DNA from: Diplonema papillatum
Taxonomy: Eukaryota > Euglenozoa > Diplonemea > Diplonemida > Diplonemidae
NCBI GenBank assembly: GCA_030068145.1
Contig: JAPJBO010000003.1
Location: forward strand, 808,501 to 872,500
Length of the DNA stretch: 64,000 nucleotides
Direction: 5' to 3'
The position numbers were made by a program, and so were the translations under genes. Positions 20,637-31,700 of this stretch are shown here, piece by piece. Position 1 is the first letter of the stretch; every line of letters starts with the position of its first letter. The notes under the pieces were generated by a model that was not told where the DNA came from, did not search any database, and saw only the letters and a list, made by a program, of their open reading frames with translations.

Positions 20637-22626
20637 AAGAACAGGGGAGTATCACCTGAAGGCACGGGGCTCTTGGGAAGGCAGAGAATCACGAAGGTGG
20701 ACCAGCCAAGGCCGGTATGCCCTCGAACCCCCTATTTCTTATTGTAACAAGCTTGCTTGTTCGTATCAAAAAGCGTCGGATGGCAGCGTGCTGTGCTAAA
20801 TCACTGAAAACAGGGCTTTCACACGTACGTACACACAAACCCTGCGCTTACATTCAAGAGCGGAAAGAAAGGTGCAAAAGTGCGGGGGGGGGGGAAAGTC
20901 GTCTGACGACGAGCTTGACGCGGCGGTCGGCTCCCGCGTTTCCGAGCATGTCCGCGGGAAACCCGCAGCCTGGCGACGACGTCATCGTGAGCGGATTGTC
21001 ACGAGCATGAGCAGAGACCTCGGCTTCCGGCTGCCCATCAACGCGAAGCTGTACTGCAACGGAATGGGGGTCGGCCGGCTGGTGACGGCTCGAACCACGG
21101 CGAAGAACCGTGGGGAAGATACCACGTGAAGGCACGGGGCTCTTGGGAAGGGTAAGCACCAGAGATAATTACGAAGGTGGACCGGGAAGCTTTCGAACCC
21201 CCCGTTTCTTCTAGGAAGCCCTGTGCTTACATTCAAAAGCGAAAAGACAAAGCCAAATTGCGGGGGGGGGTATTCGTCTGACGACGAGCCGCACACGGCG
21301 CTCCAGGCAAGCAGGCGGAGAAGCAGGAGAAAGTAAAGGATGGCGGCGTACCGGCGCCCGAGCCTCGGCGAGCACGACAGCTCCGCGACCGACGCGCCGG
21401 CTTCGCGGCTGAAGGGCGCCGTCGACGGGGCCTCGTGGAACGCGGTGCGGGCGCTGAAGATGCTCGACGAGCTGGACGGCGCGTACGGCGGCCCCCGCCG
21501 GCAGGCCGGCACGCCGGCGGGGGCCATTCGCCCGAGCGACGGCTCGAACCACGGCGAAGAACCGTCGGATCGATGGGGGAAGATACCACGTGAAGGCACG
21601 GGGATCTTGGGAAGGGTAAGCACCAGAGATAATTACGAAGGTGGACCGGGAAGCTTTCGAACCCCCCGTTTCTTCTAGGAAGCCCTGTGCTTACATTCAA
21701 AAGCGAAAAGACAAAGCCAAATTGCGGGGGGGGGGGTATTCGTCTGTCTGTCTGACGACGAGCCGCACACGGCGCTCCAGGCAAGCAGGCGAAGAAGCAG
21801 GAGAAAGTAAAGGATGGCGGCGTACCGGCGCCCGAGCCTCGGCGAGCACGACAGCTCCGCGACCGACGCGCCGGCTTCGCGGCTGAAGGGCGCCGTCGAC
21901 GGGGCCTCGTGGAACGCGGTGCGGGCGCTGAAGATGCTCGACGAGCTGGACGGCGCGTACGGCGGCCCCCGCCGGCAGGCCGGCACGCCGGCGGGGGCCA
22001 TTCGCCCGAGCGACGGCTCGAACCACGGCGAAGAACCGTCGGATCGATGGGGGAAGATACCACGTGAAGGCACGGGGATCTTGGGAAGGGTAAGCACCAG
22101 AGATAATTACGAAGGTGGACCGGGAAGCTTTCGAACCCCCCGTTTCTTCTAGGAAGCCCTGTGCTTACATTCAAAAGCGAAAAGACAAAGCCAAATTGCG
22201 GGGGGGGGGGTATTCGTCTGTCTGTCTGACGACGAGCCGCACACGGCGCTCCAGGCAAGCAGGCGAAGAAGCAGGAGAAAGTAAAGGATGGCGGCGTACC
22301 GGCGCCCGAGCCTCGGCGAGCACGACAGCTCCGCGACCGACGCGCCGGCTTCGCGGCTGAAGGGCGCCGTCGACGGGGCCTCGTGGAACGCGGTGCGGGC
22401 GCTGAAGATGCTCGACGAGCTGGACGGCGCGTACGGCGGCCCCCGCCGGCAGGCCGGCACGCCGGCGGGGGCCATTCGCCCGAGCGACGGCTCGAACCAC
22501 GGCGAAGAACCGTCGGATCGATGGGGGAAGATACCACGTGAAGGCACGGGGATCTTGGGAAGGGTAAGCACCAGAGATAATTACGAAGGTGGACCGGGAA
22601 GCTTTCGAACCCCCCGTTTCTTCTAG
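20637..22626 (+). repeat. Tandem array of calpain-gene 5' ends
   Basis: Units start with GAAGCCCTGTGCTTACATTC at 21215, 21679, 22153 and 22627 (464, 474, 474 bp apart). Each has a G-run, then ATGGCGGCGTACCG and about 70 codons identical or nearly so to the start of the calpain-like gene, then GGCACGGGGATCTTGGGAAG. Units end in a 63-bp segment beginning GTAAGC and ending TTTCTTCTAG. A recombined unit at 20850-21150 joins the leader directly to internal codons of the gene (the MSAGNPQPGDDV region), and a diverged one is at 20637-20760. Only the last unit continues into the full gene. Confidence 0.85.
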
Positions 22627-22751
22627 GAAGCCCTGTGCTTACATTCAAAAGCGAAAAGACAAAGCCAAATTGCGGGGGGGGGTATTCGTCTGACGACGAG
22701 CCGCACACGGCGCTCCAGGCAAGCAGGCGAAGAAGCAGGAGAAAGTAAAGG

Positions 22752-25700
22752 ATGGCGGCGTACCGGCGCCCGAGCCTCGGCGAGCACGACAGCTCCGCGA
22801 CCGACGCGCCGGCTTCGCGGCTGAAGGGCGCCATCGACGGGGCCTCGTGGAACGCGGTGCGGGCGCTGAAGATGCTCGACGAGCTGGACGGCGCGTACGG
22901 CGGCCCCCGCCGGCAGGCCCGCACGCCCGGGGCCATCCGCCCGAGCGACGGCTCGAACCACCCCCCGGCGGCGGACAGAGGGTACCTGCCCATTCAGGAC
23001 TTGACGCGGCGGTCGGCGCCCGCGTTTCCGAGCATGTCCGCGGGAAACCCGCAGCCTGGCGACGACGTCATCGTGCTCGACGAGCGGATTGTCGCGAGCA
23101 TGAGCAGAGACCTCGGCTTCCGGCTGCCCATCAACGCGAAGTTGTACTGCAACGGTATGGCGGTTGGCCGGCTAGTGACGGTCGCGGGGGACCTTGCGGT
23201 GGTGGATTTCCAAAACGAAATCGTAAACTTGCCCTACAAAGCCATCACGGCAGCGGTGAACCTCGGCGCCGTACGTCGGAAGCAGCCCGTCGCAATGGAC
23301 ATGAAGGAGGCGCAGCTCTCGCAGATGGTGCGGTCCCTCCGGCTGAAGTCGGAAGCGCTGCGCCGGAAAGACGACGAGCTCACCTCCCGCAAGACCGAGG
23401 TCTTCCTCCTCAAGCGGCAGCTCGACCGGCTGGGTATGGCCGCCTGGGTTCACGCACCGGTCATGGACCAAAAAGCGCTGTACCTGCCGAAGGCCGACGT
23501 CTCCATCCCGGTCGGAACGGACATCACGCACCACTTGGAGCAGCCGCCCGGCGGCAAACCGCCGCCACCCGCCGCGGGAGCGGAACCGGCGGCGGACCCC
23601 CCGGAGACCCCAGCCGACGCCGACACCGCCGCCGCCGCAGCCCCCCCGCCCGCCGCGGCGGCCGGGATCGTGCTGGGCGCTGAGGGGTACTGCAGCCTGG
23701 TGGCTGGCGGCGGCGGTCGACAGCTGGCAGCGCGCAACGACACCGAGGCGATGCAGATCGACTTCTGCCTGCGCGTGCATCAGGACGGCGTACGGGCGGG
23801 GCCCCGGGTGCTGTGGGCGGCGGCCGCGCCGCGGACGTTCACCATGCGGGTCTTCCCCGGGGAAACCATGCCGCTCGTTGACCTGCACGAGGCATGGACC
23901 GGCAGCTATTCGGTGTCCTTCAGCTATGGCCCGGTCACGGACAAGGCGTTTTTGACGGGACTATACAAGTTGCGGTCTGCCGCACCGACTAAGGAAAGGC
24001 AAGCTCTGCAAGCCTTCCCGACTGCCTTCACCCCGTCTTCCCCGCACTCCATGATGAGCCTACCTCCAGACTCCCCGGGGGACCTCGCGCACACCGCGAT
24101 AGCCAACGACCACCCCTTCATCGACGTTGATTTCCCTCCGGATGTGCACTCTATTTTAGGCCGTGAGCAAGGCACCATCAAGCACTTCCCCGCCTCGTGG
24201 ATGCGGCCGTCGCAGTTCATGACCCCGGCGCCCGCGCTGTTCGACCCGACCGGCCCGCTGAACACGGCGGGGATCGTCCCCGGGGGGCTGGGGGATGTGC
24301 ACTTTACGGACGCGGCACGCGTGCTGGGCGGGCCGCGACCGCAGGATCCGGGCGGGGTATCGCTCAAGAAGCTGTTCATGCCGCCCCTCAGCGACGAGGC
24401 CGCGGCGCGGGAGCGGTCGCTTGGGCTGCACCGTGTGCTGCTCTGCGTCAACGGCTGGTGGTGCTGGTACACCGTAGACGACTACCTCCCGATGCAGAAC
24501 GGGACCCACCAGCAGCTCGCGTACGCGCGCACCGAAGACCCGCCGGAGCTGTGGCTGCCGCTGCTGCAGAAGGCGCTCGCGAAGACGCGCGGCTCGTACA
24601 ACAAGGTCGCCCACGGCGACGTCACGACCGTCGTGCAGGACCTCACGGGGTGCCCGTCGCAGGTCTACGACCTCGACGAGCCCAACGCCTTCTTCTACAT
24701 CCGGCAGCACGTCGCGGACCACCGGCCGGTCGTTCTCCGGTCAATCTCCATCGACGTGACCACGGTATATTTCACATCATCAGGGGACTTTAGAAACCCG
24801 GTTTCCCTGTTTCGGAAACCGTGTTTCTCCGGTTTCGGGTTTCAAAGTACGTGCGCTCGGCTAAGGCCGGCGCGTGGCGAGACTGGAGGCAGCAGTTAAA
24901 GTTCGGGGAACAGCAAAGTTCGGGCGAAGCGAAGTTCGGGCAATGCTAAGTTCTGGTGAAGCAAAGTTCGGGTGAAGCTAAGTTCGGGCGAAACAAAGTT
25001 CGGGCGAAGCAAAGTTCGGGCGAAACAAAGTCCGGGCGAAGCTAAGTTCTGGGTGAAGCAAAGTTCGGACGTTCTGGTGAAGCTAAGATCGGGCGAAAAA
25101 GTTCGGCGAAGCTAAGTTCGGGTGAAGCAAAGTTCGGGCGAAGCTAAGTTCTGGTGAAGCAAAGTTCGGGCGAAGCAAAGTTCGGGTCAAGCTAAGTTCG
25201 GGCGAAACAAAGTGCGGGCGAAGCTAAGTTCTGGGGGAAGCAAAGTTCGGATGAAGCAAAGTTCTGGTGAAGCAAAGTTCTGGTGAAGCAAAGTTCGGGC
25301 GAAGCAAAGTTCGGGTCAAGCTAAGTTCGGGCGAAACAAAGTCCGGGCGAAGCTAAGTTCTGGGGGAAGCAAAGTTCGGGTGAAGCAAAGTTCTGGTGAA
25401 GCTAAGATCGGGCGAAACAAAGTTCGGGCGAAGCTAAGTTCGGGTGAAGCTAAGTTCGGGTGAAGCAAAGTTCTGGTGAAGCAAAGTTCGGGCGAAGCAA
25501 AGTTCGGGCGAAGTTCGGGTGAAGCAAAGTTCTGGTGAACATTTGCATGTTCATAGGACCTCCAGTCTCGAAAAATTCTCAAAAATTTCAAACCGAAAAA
25601 AACACTTCGCGCGGGGATCGAACCGCGGACCTGTGGGTCCGGAGACCGTCGCACTGTTGAAGTGGACCATACAGGCATGAAATCCGAAAAACGGAAAAAG

Positions 25701-28700
25701 CCAGCTCCGCGCTATTATCCAGTACAAAACAGTACAGTAAAAAAAGCCGGGTTGGCTCGAATAGAGGCTATTCACATTGCATGTTCATAGGACCTCCAGT
25801 CTCGAAAAATGAGTAAAAATAATTAATTATAAAATTCGATTTCAAAAGAAAGAAGGTGGCCCCTGCAGTACTGTACTGTACTGTATACCACCCATTCCAC
25901 GAAAAAGTGTCACAGATTTTCCGTCTGAAAAGCAGCCCGTTTTGGGTCAAAATTTTGGAATTTTTGGGAAATTTTTTTTGGGATGGAAAGAGCTATCCCT
26001 GGCGATTATGGGCAAGCAATCAGCTCGCGTGGCGACCAAAATCTGGCGTGCAGATGGACAAAAGGTCGGTTTTGGGGCTGTTTCAAAAACCCAAAAAAAC
26101 GATTTCCGGCGGGAATCGAACCACCGACCCTCAAACCCCTGTGTGGGTGTGGTAACCTCTGGACCATGGGCTAAAAAAACGGCGGAAAATTCTTTTGTTC
26201 ACTACCGAGTGAGAATTTTTGAACTCATTTTGAGTTCTTCGCAAACCGGGCGAAATAAGCTCTGAGAGAGCAGAAATACCGTCCTGGGAGTAAATGACGA
26301 TCTCGCACTTTCCGATAAGAATTCCAACTGAGCAGGCTCTAAAAGCGAATTTTGGCCCGAGGTTTGGCAACATAGCCTAACGGTTACCGCACCCTCCTGG
26401 GCCCCTGTAGGCCATGGTTCGATTCCCCCGGTCCGATTTTTTTTTTTTGCGATTTTTCGGTGTGAAAAGCAGCCGTCTGGAAATGATTTTCGAGGTCTTT
26501 TTGGTAATTTTTTTGGTTTTCGAGTAGTTCTGGGATGCGCGATTATGGGCAAGCTGCCAGCTAGCCCAGCAATCAAAATCTGACCCCCTCCTGGATGCAG
26601 AGAGAAAAAAAACCGATCTCCAGGACCCCATTTTTTCGGGTGCCGACCTCCATTTCCGGGGGGGGGGTCGGTCAAAATTTTTATCCGACCAAATATTCGG
26701 AAAGCCCTGTCCTCAACGGATTCAAACGTGTCCTCAAAATCTCGAAACCGACCATTTTCGGACCTGCAGATGGAAATTTTCGGCAGAAATCCGAAAAAAG
26801 CCGAAATCTGTGACACTTTTTCGTGGAATGGGTGATACAGTACTGCAGTCACGTGGCGGGTCACGGTGTGTCACGTGACGCACGGTATGTCATGTGACGT
26901 TTCACCGTGCGTAGTGTACCGTGCAGCAATGCGCTGGATTCGTGCCGCCCCTCAGTGACGAGGCCGCGGCGCGGGAGCGGTCGCTCGGGCTGCACCGTGT
27001 GCTGCTCTGCGGCAACGGCTGGTGGTGCTGGTACACTGTAGACGACTACCTCCCGATGCAGAACGGGACCCACCAGCAGCTCGCGTACGCGCGCACCGAA
27101 GACCCGCCGGAGCTGTGGCTGCCGCTGCTGCAGAAGGCGCTCGCGAAGACGCGCGCTCGTACAACAAGGTCACCCACGGCGACGTCACGACCGTCGTGCA
27201 GGACCTCACGGGGTGCCCGTCGCAGGTCTACGACCTCGACGAGCCCAACGCCTTCTTCTACATCCGGCAACACGTCGCGGACCACCGGCCGGTCGTTCTC
27301 CGGTCAATCTCCATCGACGTGACCACGGTATATTTCACATCAATGTGAATCATCATCATCATCAAGTCAAATCATAAATCGTCACGAACCTGGCTCGCCA
27401 AAGATGGCAAAGTGGAGTTCACAAGGAAGAAGCCAATCCGGCCCCCCCCCTAATACGTAACGGCTTTGAAAGAACCCAGTTGTTGACGAAAGGCCACCCC
27501 GTAGACCGTCTACGGTAGACGCTAAAATCCCGGAATCTCAAGCGAACTTTAAATCTAATAAACAGGGAAGAAGAGGTTGGGGTTCAAACACCGCACTGGT
27601 TCCGTCTGAAAACTCGCAGCTCGAGAAACTGCATGCGATCCCAAAGCGAACTCAAAAATCAGGAAACTCGAATCCTGCGGGGCTGATTACGGTAGTACCT
27701 ACCCCCCCCCCCCCGTGTTTAAGATCGCGTTTTTCCGTGTTTAAGATCGCCCCCCAAAAAACCGATCTTATAAACGGGGGGAGAGGCAGACGCTTTTGCC
27801 TAAACATTAAACCACGTAAGGGCAGAGGGGGGGGGGATGGTTAATTTGGGAAAAGGGATGGGTCAGGGCAAACATCAGGTGTCTGTTGAGAGCTCGGAGC
27901 AGGATTTCTGCCCGATGAACGACGCATTTCAAAGATTTGTGTCAAATCTCTCCTATAAAGCAAACGGCAACCGCTTTCGACCATTCTTCGGCCTCTCACC
28001 GGCGAACTCGACACCCGCGAACTCTCTTGAATTAACTAGGGGGCGATCTTAAACACGGGGGGGGACACCCAAAAAAAAAATTCCGCTGCGCGGGGCCCTG
28101 AACCCCCCCCCACAGTAAAAACGCCCAAAAAAAAAAAACTTTCCCGCTGCGCGGGACCCCACCCCACTCCCCCCCCGTGTATAAGATCGCCCTCATTTCG
28201 GGGAGGGCACGATCTTAAACACGGGGGGTGGTAGGTACTAAAAAAAAAAACCTTGCGCAGCACATCGACGAAGTCACGAAGCTCCGCGCGTCCGGGTTCG
28301 AAGGCGGGCGGCTGTACGACTTCGTGGACACGAAGCACCTCGACGAGAAGGACATCAGCCTCGTGAAGATCCGCAACGCGACCGGCGGCGCGGCGCAGTG
28401 GGCCGGCGAGTGGGCGAAGGGCGGCGCCGGGTGGACCAGCCACCCGGATGCGTCCGCCGCCGCGGCGGAGCCGCAGGCCGCGGACGCGCCGGCGCCCGCC
28501 GGCCAGCAGCCGGGGGACAGTGAGCCGCCCGCTGCTTTTCCGACGGAAGATCTGTGACAACTTTTTCGTGGAATGAGTGATACACTTTTCGCAGCTTAGA
28601 AAAGCCGGGTTGGCTCGAATAGAGGCTATTCACATTGCGTGTTCATACCTCCAGTCTCGAAAAACACTAAGAACGCGCCAAACGCGCCTGCCAGCCGCAA

Positions 28701-31700
28701 GGGGAAGGGCAGCCCAGCGAGGAGGCGGCGGACGCCGAAAAAAAGAAGGCCGACGAGCCGAAGCCGGCGGCGCCCGCTAGGGGACCCTGGGGAGGCCTAT
28801 AGAGAAAAACGTTCGCTCTTAAAAAAGCTCCAGCAAAAAAAGTCCTGGAAGTGTGTTCCTAAAATAGGTATTTGCCCCCTTCAAAAATCAGGAAACTCGA
28901 ATCCTGCGGGGAACACTGATTACCAGGGGACTTTAAAATACCGGTTTATCGGTTTGACAAACCGAATAAACCGGTTTGAGTTTTTGAGGGGAAAAAAAAA
29001 AATCTTATAGACCGATTTCAAAGTTTTACCACCTTCACTGTGTAGTAGTACTATAGTAGTAATGAACGTACCTGCCTGTAATAGCGTACAAATAAGCCCT
29101 CAAAAAACAGCTTAACCTAAAAAGGGGGAAAAACGGGGAGTGGGGGGGAGTGGGGGGCTCATCATGAAGCTGGTGTTTCTTTACGTCTCCGCCTTTTTGT
29201 CATTTCTTATTGCAACCTTTTGTTCTGAAAGAAAAATGTGCTTTTCTGACCAACACAGTGCTTCTTTTTGCTTCCTTCATGTGGATCATGGAAACCGAGA
29301 GTGCCTAGAGTGCGGAAAACTCCACACAGAGTGCAGAAAGTAGCCCGCTCGTGATGCAGCACCGCATGCAAGTGTGATACACCGACCTACATAACCAAAC
29401 CGGTTTTTTGGCTCAAACCGGGTTTTTGGCTCGGACCCCAAACTTTTAAAGTCCCCTGCTGATTACGGTAGTACTAAAAAAAGAATAGGCGCGATGTTTG
29501 TTTGTACGTGCCGGGGGAGGATTAGCCTGTTAGTGAGTGATAGTGAGTGAATATGATCGGTAGGCTAATCTTCTCCCAAACACGCTGCCAGCGTTCTCTT
29601 TCGTGTTTACAATTAATTGTTATTACGAAAAAAAACCTTGCGCAGCACATCGACGAAGTCACGAAGCTCCGCGCGTCCGGGTTCGAAGGCGGGCGGCTGT
29701 ACGAAATCGTGGACACGAAGCACCTCGACGAGAAGGACATCAGCCTCGTGAAGATCCGCAACGCGACCGGCGGCGCGGCGCAGTGGGCCGGCGAGTGGGC
29801 GAAGGGCGGCGCCGGGTGGACCAGCCACCCGGAGGCGTCCGCCGCGGCCGCGCCGGCGCCCGCCGGCCAGCAGCCGGGGGACAGTGAGCCGCCCGTCGAA
29901 CAGCCGCAAGGGGAAGGGCAGCCCGGCGAGGAGGCGGCGGACGCCGAAAAAAATGAGGCCGACGAGCCGAAGTCGGCGGCGGCGCCGGCGGCGGAACCCG
30001 CGGCGCAGGCTGCGCCCCCCGAAGGCTCCGACGACGACTGCGTGTGGCTGGCGTACGACGAGGTGAAGGAGCACTTCGATGGGGCCGCCGCGTTCCTCGT
30101 CACCCCCGCGTGGAACGAGGTTCGGTTTCGCACGGGGTTCCGCGAGGCGCGGCCGGTGCACGTGTTCGAGATCCAAGTGTTCAAAGACACGGAGTGCCTC
30201 GTGTCCACGATGCAGTCCCTGCACGCTGAGATCCCTTCGGCGCTACGCCTCGAGGTCGCGGAACGAGTCGGTTTGAACACGTGGCAAACCGTCGTGCAGA
30301 GCGACGCGAAGTACATCCGAGGCACGCAGCTCAACACATCGTTCTTCCACCTGCGCGCCGGGTGCTGCTACATCATCGTCATCCAGCAGTGGACACAGGA
30401 AGAGAATCGGCTGTGCAGGAACCGACGGGATGTCGTGCTGCGCATAGCGACGGCGGAAGACAACTACGGGTGCCTGCGAGTGGCGGAGTTGAACACGGAC
30501 ATGAACGACAGGCTGCAGTACGAGGGGTACCCAGGGTTCGACCCCGCCAAGGGGCGCGAGGCCCGCCTGGAGGCGCAGGTGAACCGAATCGACGCTGACT
30601 CGCGAACGGTGATGCCGTTCAGTCAGCGCGAGCGGATCAACAACTTCCTGCAGCCGCCGGGCGCGGCCGCGTCGGAGCTCAACGCTTCCTCGTCCGCGTA
30701 CGGCGATCCCAGAGGCGACTTCCACGAGGCCCGTCCCGACCCACTAGAAACTGCCGCCCGGCTGCGCATGCATGTTGGCACTCTGGTGTGCTTCGTTTTA
30801 TGGCAAAACTTCCAAGCAAACGTGTCATCAATACAAAGAGACGGCTGGCCGGATATCGTGTTGTATTTATCAAACAGAGACTGGACCACAAATGTGCACA
30901 AACAAATGCAATTTGTCAAGAAGGAAACCGAGCGATGGCCTATTAGATCTGGAAAGCAAGTTGACGGAAGTGCGCCCAAGCCAAGGAACCGCCAGTATTC
31001 TTTGCTGTGGAGTGAAACGTGGTCGGTTCTATACTGTCTGAAGGTCGGTTTTCCATCCCAAAACGAGGAACCTTAAAAGGCACGGAAAAAGAACGCTCTG
31101 CAACAGCTGCATGTAGGCTGTCCAGCTGAGCATGACCACGTGTCTTATGCCTTTTCGGTCATTCGGAGATGGTGGCACTGGCGCAAAATAGAGACACCGT
31201 GGTCTCGTAGCCTCCAGCTTGTGAAGTCGTCTTTTCATTCCGAAACGGGGAACCTCAAAAGGCACTGCGAAGGCACTCTCTGCAACAGCTGTATGTAAGC
31301 TGTCAAGCTGGACGGTGTCTGATACGATACTACGCCAGTGCCACCATCTCCGAACGACCGAAAAGGCAGTCAATAGCACCTTCTTGGCAATGCATGGTCT
31401 TCGCATGAGCTGGGGGGGAAACATTAGAAGAAACAAGCTGCAAAAGGAGCGGTGCACTGGCTGACGGAGCTCATTGAACGAAAAGACGGAAGTAAGAACG
31501 CATATTATAGACCGATACGAGCTGCATGGCAACCCCTGCTCAACTTGCGGGGCCCGGTCGCAACACTTACAAACATGGCTAGCCGTAGTTAAAGTGTATG
31601 AGCATTCCTACTACCCTCATACCACCCGCCTCACAGCCTCAATGGTCAACCGGAGACCCTAAAACAGCGAACCTCTCAACCACAATAAACGCTAGAAAAC

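Larger units (their letters stand above)
25864..26848. mobile_element. TIR element enclosing two SINE-like heads
   Basis: The left end CACCCATTCCACGAAAAAGT and GTCACAGATTT recurs as its complement at 26806-26840, giving inverted ends of about 35 bp. Inside, 25915-26050 and 26450-26585 are diverged direct copies (GTGAAAAGCAGCC/CTGAAAAGCAGCC, GCGATTATGGGCAAGC, CAAAATCTG). Each is next to a tRNA-like head. A further copy of the right end is at 28540-28580 and has split the duplicated calpain exon. Confidence 0.65.
24765..29645 (+). other. Calpain gene intron 1 (4881 bp)
   Basis: Begins GTATAT after codons for DVTT and ends CCTTGCGCAG before codons for HIDEV; both sides are phase 0. The same donor and acceptor sequences recur in the internal duplicate at 27328 and 28260, where the intron is only 933 bp, which supports both boundaries. 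The intron has been enlarged by a minisatellite, SINE-like elements, a duplicated exon pair and two inverted-repeat elements. Confidence 0.7.

Noticed and set aside
21233..22993. 586-codon minus-strand frame
   Set aside because: It is antisense to the GC-rich tandem first-exon units; the plus strand carries the calpain coding sequence.
23172..24722. Minus-strand and alternate-frame ORFs over the calpain exon
   Set aside because: They are high-GC shadows of the plus-strand gene.
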